Shown: positions 61,650 to 64,000 of the stretch, piece after piece
Numbering within the stretch: the stretch's first letter is position 1
Layout of the letters: each line of letters begins with the position of its first letter
Source: an uncultured Eubacterium sp.
GTDB lineage: Bacteria; Bacillota; Clostridia; Oscillospirales; Acutalibacteraceae
Direction: 5' to 3'
Length of the DNA: 64,000 bases
Assembly (NCBI GenBank): GCA_905234995.1
Contig: CAJOJV010000002.1
Location: forward strand, 49,906 to 113,905
Translations under genes and position numbers: made by a program
The notes under the pieces: model-generated
Told to the model about the DNA's origin: nothing
Database searches by the model: none
The model's input: the letters and a program-made list of their open reading frames with translations, nothing else

Positions 61650-63221
61650 TTAGAAATTTGCATATATTAAATCAACCACGCCGTAATTATCGCCGTAAGC
61701 GCCGAGAATAATAATCATAAGTGCGGCGATAAGATAGCCGATAAACTTAACGATGAACGGCAACTTATAAAGCCTTTCTCGGATATCAATCTTCTTTTCA
61801 CGCAGAAGACCGACGATAAAGACGATGCCCGTGCCGATTACGAGAATTGCATAATCCTTTAAATCGAGCCCCAATCCGTTGCCGCTGCCCGGCTTTAATG
61901 CGCCGAGATTGAGCTGAGGGATTGAAAGCAGCATTGTGAACGCCGCCTTAAGGCTGTCCGCCCTGAAAATCAGCATACCGATATTGACGATAATAAAGGT
62001 GCGCAGCATCTGAAACAGCGCATAGGGCTTTGCCTCCCTGTTGATTTTGAGCGACTTGCAGAGCTTTTCAAACAGCGGCTCCATAAAGAGCGCAAGCATC
62101 ATCAGCACGTAATAGTAAAGCCCGTAAACGATATATTTCCAGCCTGAGCCGTGCCAGAAGCCGTTTGCAAACCAAACGAAAAACAGCGCAAATGCGGTCG
62201 GAATCAAGTTAGCATAATAGGGATTAAAGCGCTTCCTTGCACTCTTTGTCAGCTTCATAAACGGCTTTGAAAGCGAGATTGAATAGAAAATATAATCCCT
62301 TAAAAACGCGCCGAGCGTAATGTGCCAGCGCTGCCAGAATTCATTTATGGATTTTGCAAAGAAGGGGCGCGAGAAGTTTTCGGGAAGCTTAATTCCCATA
62401 AGCTCGCCGAGACCCGTTACAACGTCCATAACGCCCGAAAATTCGCAGTACAGCTGCAGAGTATAGAACAGTATACCTGCGATTACCACGACTCCCGTAT
62501 ACTTATTCGGGTTATCAAACACGTTATTAACAAATTCCGCTGCACGGTCTGCAACAACAATCTTTTTGAATAAGCCCCAGACAATGAGCATAAAGCCCTT
62601 TTGCAAATCCTTGAAGCAGAGCTTTTTGCCGCCGGTGAGCTGAGTGCCGAGCTGGTCATAACGCGCAACGGGACCCTCAACGATAGTCAGCATAAAGGAC
62701 AGATACAGGAAAATATCAAGCGGATTCTTGCCTGCCTTATACTTGCCGCGGTTAACGTCAACCACATAGCTGACCGCCTGCAGGGTATAAAACGAAATGC
62801 CGAGGGGCTGAATAAAACTCAGCTCTGGCACCTCTATTCTGCAGATTGCGCCGAAGGTTGAAACAAAGAAGTTTGAATACTTGAGCACGAGCAGGATTGC
62901 GAGATTAAGAATAACGCCCGCCGTGCATATCAGCCCTTTGCGTTTATTATATTTTGCTTTCAGTGCCTTGCGCTCAGGCTTTTCAACAAGCTTCTTTTTT
63001 GCGGCAAATTCATCATTCTGCTTCTGAATCAGCAAGCCCGCAAGCCAGGTCAGCAGTGCCGATGCGATAAGCGCAAAAATATGCCCCCTGGTTGCGACGA
63101 AATAGAAAAACGCCGAGCCAAGGAGAAGCGCATACTTTTTATATTTAATCGGGGCAAGCGTATAAAGCAGAAAAGTTGCCCCGAAAAAGATTATGAAAAA
63201 TTCAAACGATGTGTAGGTCAT
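61650..63221 (-). CDS. MBOAT-family membrane O-acyltransferase (DltB-like)
   Basis: A 523-residue multi-span membrane protein (about 11 helices). The MBOAT motifs are FWQRWHITLGAFLRDYIFY and FANGFWHGSGWKYI, the latter with the catalytic histidine near residue 355. It takes an acyl group from a carrier protein or thioester and passes it across the membrane, as DltB or AlgI do. It lies six bases after the carrier-protein gene and 11 before the DltD-like gene. The long cytoplasmic Lys-rich loop after the third helix is typical. Confidence 0.85.
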   Translation of the reverse strand: MTYTSFEFFIIFFGATFLLYTLAPIKYKKYALLLGSAFFYFVATRGHIFALIASALLTWLAGLLIQKQNDEFAAKKKLVEKPERKALKAKYNKRKGLICTAGVILNLAILLVLKYSNFFVSTFGAICRIEVPELSFIQPLGISFYTLQAVSYVVDVNRGKYKAGKNPLDIFLYLSFMLTIVEGPVARYDQLGTQLTGGKKLCFKDLQKGFMLIVWGLFKKIVVADRAAEFVNNVFDNPNKYTGVVVIAGILFYTLQLYCEFSGVMDVVTGLGELMGIKLPENFSRPFFAKSINEFWQRWHITLGAFLRDYIFYSISLSKPFMKLTKSARKRFNPYYANLIPTAFALFFVWFANGFWHGSGWKYIVYGLYYYVLMMLALFMEPLFEKLCKSLKINREAKPYALFQMLRTFIIVNIGMLIFRADSLKAAFTMLLSIPQLNLGALKPGSGNGLGLDLKDYAILVIGTGIVFIVGLLREKKIDIRERLYKLPFIVKFIGYLIAALMIIILGAYGDNYGVVDLIYANF

Positions 63222-63227
63222 TAAGAA

Positions 63228-63458
63228 TTAATCCTCGTCCTGAAGTCTTTCAATAAGTTTCCAAACGGTTTTAACGCTTTCAAAATTTTCGGGCACAATA
63301 TCCATTGCGCCGATTTCAACGTCAAATTCATCCGAAAGCTCTGCGATAAGAGAAATCATACCGAGGCTGTCAAAAATCTTATTTTCCGCAAGCTTTGTGT
63401 TTTCGTCAAACTCAACGCCGGGCTTTAAGCTTCTTAAAATTTCAAGTAATTCTTCCAT
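63228..63458 (-). CDS. Acyl/aminoacyl carrier protein (DltC-like)
   Basis: A 76-residue four-helix carrier. The phosphopantetheine attachment serine is Ser31 in FDSLGMISLIAEL. It stands between an adenylation enzyme and an MBOAT gene and would carry the activated acyl or amino acid, as DltC carries D-alanine. Similarity to DltC itself is only moderate. Confidence 0.82.
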   Translation of the reverse strand: MEELLEILRSLKPGVEFDENTKLAENKIFDSLGMISLIAELSDEFDVEIGAMDIVPENFESVKTVWKLIERLQDED

Positions 63459-63475
63459 CTCATTTTCCTCACTTT

Positions 63476-64000
63476 TTATAAATTCTGCATAAGCAGCTTT
63501 CTGTCTATCTTGCCGTTTTGATTATGCGGCATATTTTTCATTCTGATAATTCTGTTCGGCAGCAGATACTCGGGCAGCCTTTCGCGCAGGGCTTTGATAA
63601 TTTCACCCTCGTCAAGCTTCTTGCCCGAATAGATGAACACGATTTTATCGTTCGGCGCATCAAACACGCAGGCAACCTCGTTAAGCCCCTGAATAACGCC
63701 TGCCGCCGCCTCAATCTCGCCGAGCTCAATGCGGTAGCCCATATGCTTAATCTGAAAATCGCGGCGGGTGATATAAAGAATTTCGCCAAGCTCATTGAGC
63801 TTAACCAAATCGCCCGTTTTATAAACAATCTCGGGATAAGCAGAATTGAGCGGGTTTTGCACAAACGCCTCTGCGGTTTTTTCGGGATTATTATAATACC
63901 CGCCCGCAAGGAAGGAGCCGCGGACGTAAAGCTCGCCCTCCTCGCCGTCAGCAGCAAGAGCGCCGTTTTCGTTGATAATCATAACGTCGCAATTATCGCA
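63476..64000 (-). CDS. Adenylation enzyme, C-terminal part (DltA-like, partial)
   Basis: The frame runs off the right end of the window. The visible 174 residues are the end of an AMP-forming adenylation protein: GELYVRGSFLAGGYYN, YKTGDLV (motif A7), RRDFQIKHMGYRIELGEIE (A8) and NGKIDRK with the A10 lysine. The residues that select the amino acid lie outside the window, so D-alanine specificity is only inferred from the neighbouring MBOAT, carrier and DltD-like genes. Confidence 0.85.
   Translation of the reverse strand, partial: CDNCDVMIINENGALAADGEEGELYVRGSFLAGGYYNNPEKTAEAFVQNPLNSAYPEIVYKTGDLVKLNELGEILYITRRDFQIKHMGYRIELGEIEAAAGVIQGLNEVACVFDAPNDKIVFIYSGKKLDEGEIIKALRERLPEYLLPNRIIRMKNMPHNQNGKIDRKLLMQNL

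Overview
The window reads as chromosomal DNA of an endospore-forming, anaerobic member of class Clostridia, most likely a gut Oscillospirales/Ruminococcaceae-type bacterium. The evidence is the adjacent spoIIGA-sigE pair, an IspH-ribosomal S1 fusion typical of Clostridia, an electron-bifurcating NuoE/NuoF/NfnB-like complex, strong AGGAGG-type ribosome binding sites, TTGACA-17-TATAAT promoters, and many small dispersed hairpin repeats between genes. I cannot name a species. No plasmid, prophage, insertion sequence or CRISPR array is visible. Almost all of the DNA is explained by housekeeping and biosynthetic genes.

Layout. 1-7.2 kb (minus): IspH-S1 fusion, PlsC-type acyltransferase, cmk, a HI0933-type flavoprotein and an ABC-F ATPase. 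7.3-8.5 kb (plus): manA and a DUF378 protein. 8.5-10.1 kb (minus): sigE and spoIIGA, behind a promoter with the unusually wide spacing of a Spo0A-controlled spoIIG promoter. 10.2-14.6 kb (minus): an operon of S24/S26 peptidase, ABC exporter, glycoside hydrolase family 2 enzyme and cyclophilin. 14.7-19.1 kb (minus): ilvB-ilvN-leuC-leuD plus a small unknown gene. 19.3-22.6 kb (plus): ychF, a SigH-like sigma factor, a zinc-ribbon protein, tRNA-Ser(TGA) and an AT-rich DUF6273 gene. 22.7-27.1 kb (minus): a three-gene flavin/iron-sulfur oxidoreductase resembling Sporomusa-type Nfn (StnABC). 27.4-32.8 kb: three more tRNA genes, a DUF6512 membrane protein, two PHP-domain enzymes around an M28 peptidase with membrane helices, and an orphan CHAP lysin. 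33-43.8 kb (plus): the arginine operon argC-argJ-argB-argD-argF-carA-carB, whose last gene is a CarB-DapF fusion. 43.9-46.5 kb (minus): an XRE regulator and a BMP-type lipoprotein with inserted InlB-like repeats. 46.6-49.6 kb (plus): purine nucleoside phosphorylase, MtnA and an MtaD-type deaminase, together a probable methylthioadenosine salvage route. 49.7-60.5 kb (minus): an aquaporin and a complete UMP operon pyrC-carA-carB-pyrK-pyrD-pyrF-pyrE-pyrB-pyrI. 60.6-64 kb (minus): a dlt-like acylation cluster cut by the window end.

The window therefore carries two carbamoyl-phosphate synthases, one in the arginine operon and one in the pyrimidine operon. The least ordinary items are the CarB-DapF fusion; a family of twin-hairpin repeats whose stems covary between copies, two copies of which sit in a 151-bp direct repeat inside the arginine operon; the repeat-bearing BMP lipoprotein; an M28 peptidase interrupted by membrane helices; and a long structured leader in front of tRNA-Ser(GCT). 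Gene starts below were moved from the longest frame to the codon with the best ribosome binding site wherever the sequence allowed; such cases are stated.
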